DNA from: an uncultured Clostridium sp.
GTDB taxonomy: Bacteria > Bacillota > Clostridia > TANB77 > CAG-465
Length of the DNA: 5,419 nt
NCBI GenBank assembly: GCA_900554875.1
Contig: USJA01000082.1
Span: 1-5,419, forward strand
Direction of reading: 5' to 3'
This document shows positions 5,273 through 5,419 of this stretch, in pieces; the first letter of the stretch is position 1; every line of letters begins with the position of its first letter. The translations under genes and the position numbers were made by a program. The notes under the pieces were generated by a model that was not told where the DNA came from, searched no databases, and saw only the letters and a program-made list of their open reading frames with translations.

Positions 5273-5419
5273 CTTTTTCCTGTTCTTTAGAAATCTTTAA
5301 TGCTTGTTTTTCAGCAAATAGCTCAAAAGATTTTCTTTTCCAATAATGAATCATTCTTGGAATGTAAATCTTCTTTGGATCTGTAGGCAAGATTTCATCA
5401 AAGTTTTTAGAATAACTTT
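5262..5419 (-). CDS. C-terminal end of an unrecognised protein, cut by the window edge
   Basis: The last 51 codons of a minus-strand frame that is open to the window edge; the stop TAA is at 5264-5262. The readable part begins SYSKNFDEILPTDPKKIYIP, continues through RMIHYWKRKSFELFAEKQ and ends in a charged, helix-prone tail (KISKEQEKDAS). The balanced mix of aromatic, hydrophobic and charged residues looks like real protein. I do not recognise the family; a transposase or other mobile-element protein is possible from its position next to inverted repeats, but no DDE, HTH or RuvC motif is visible in this piece. Its 3' end abuts the nested inverted repeat. Confidence 0.5.
   Translation of the reverse strand, partial: SYSKNFDEILPTDPKKIYIPRMIHYWKRKSFELFAEKQALKISKEQEKDAS

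Noticed and set aside
5163..5419. TnpB/omega-RNA or IS110 bridge-RNA arrangement at the right edge
   Set aside because: A structured segment behind a gene's 3' end prompted the idea, but the 51 visible residues show neither the zinc-ribbon/RuvC end of TnpB nor the C-terminal domain of IS110 transposases.

Overview
The window is very AT-rich, with AT-leaning codon use, strong GGAGG/GGTGAT-type ribosome binding sites, near-consensus sigma-A promoters and hairpin-plus-T-tract terminators. This points to a low-GC Firmicute, most likely a member of the Clostridia. The surface protein, a pilin-type N-terminus joined to BspA-type leucine-rich repeats, fits uncultured gut Clostridia. This is inference from style and gene content; no taxonomic marker is present.

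Layout from left to right. (1) Positions 1-215 hold a promoter region with AAGTATT half-sites around the -35 box and a leader of about 95 nt containing a 12-bp palindrome. It drives a small, very acidic orphan protein (216-638). (2) A 13-bp perfect-stem terminator (679-717) lies between this gene and a convergent minus-strand gene (716-1978). That gene encodes a 420-residue protein made of two RelA/SpoT-type HD domains. The first keeps the hydrolase residues; the second has lost several of them. (3) A divergent intergenic region (1979-2180) carries a perfect consensus promoter for the HD gene and a close-set promoter for a short-form ribosome hibernation factor, hpf (2181-2516). (4) Next is a membrane-anchored or pilin-like BspA-type leucine-rich repeat protein (2662-3900), closed by a 16-bp perfect hairpin (3903-3940). 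(5) A monocistronic threonylcarbamoyl-AMP synthase of the two-domain Sua5 type follows (3974-5026), with its own extended -10 promoter and a downstream terminator (5123-5158). (6) The right edge (5114-5419) holds the C-terminal end of an unrecognised minus-strand protein. Directly behind its stop is a nested inverted-repeat structure with pseudoknot potential, overlapped by a second small reading frame.

Functional reading. Two neighbours concern translation under stress: a candidate alarmone hydrolase and a hibernation factor, transcribed divergently. A third makes the universal tRNA t6A37 modification. The surface protein and the acidic orphan look like accessory genes. Most genes appear to be separate transcription units, since each has its own promoter or terminator signals. 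The points most worth a second look are the HD/pseudo-HD tandem protein beside hpf, the missing C-terminal domain of hpf, and the structured element at the right edge.
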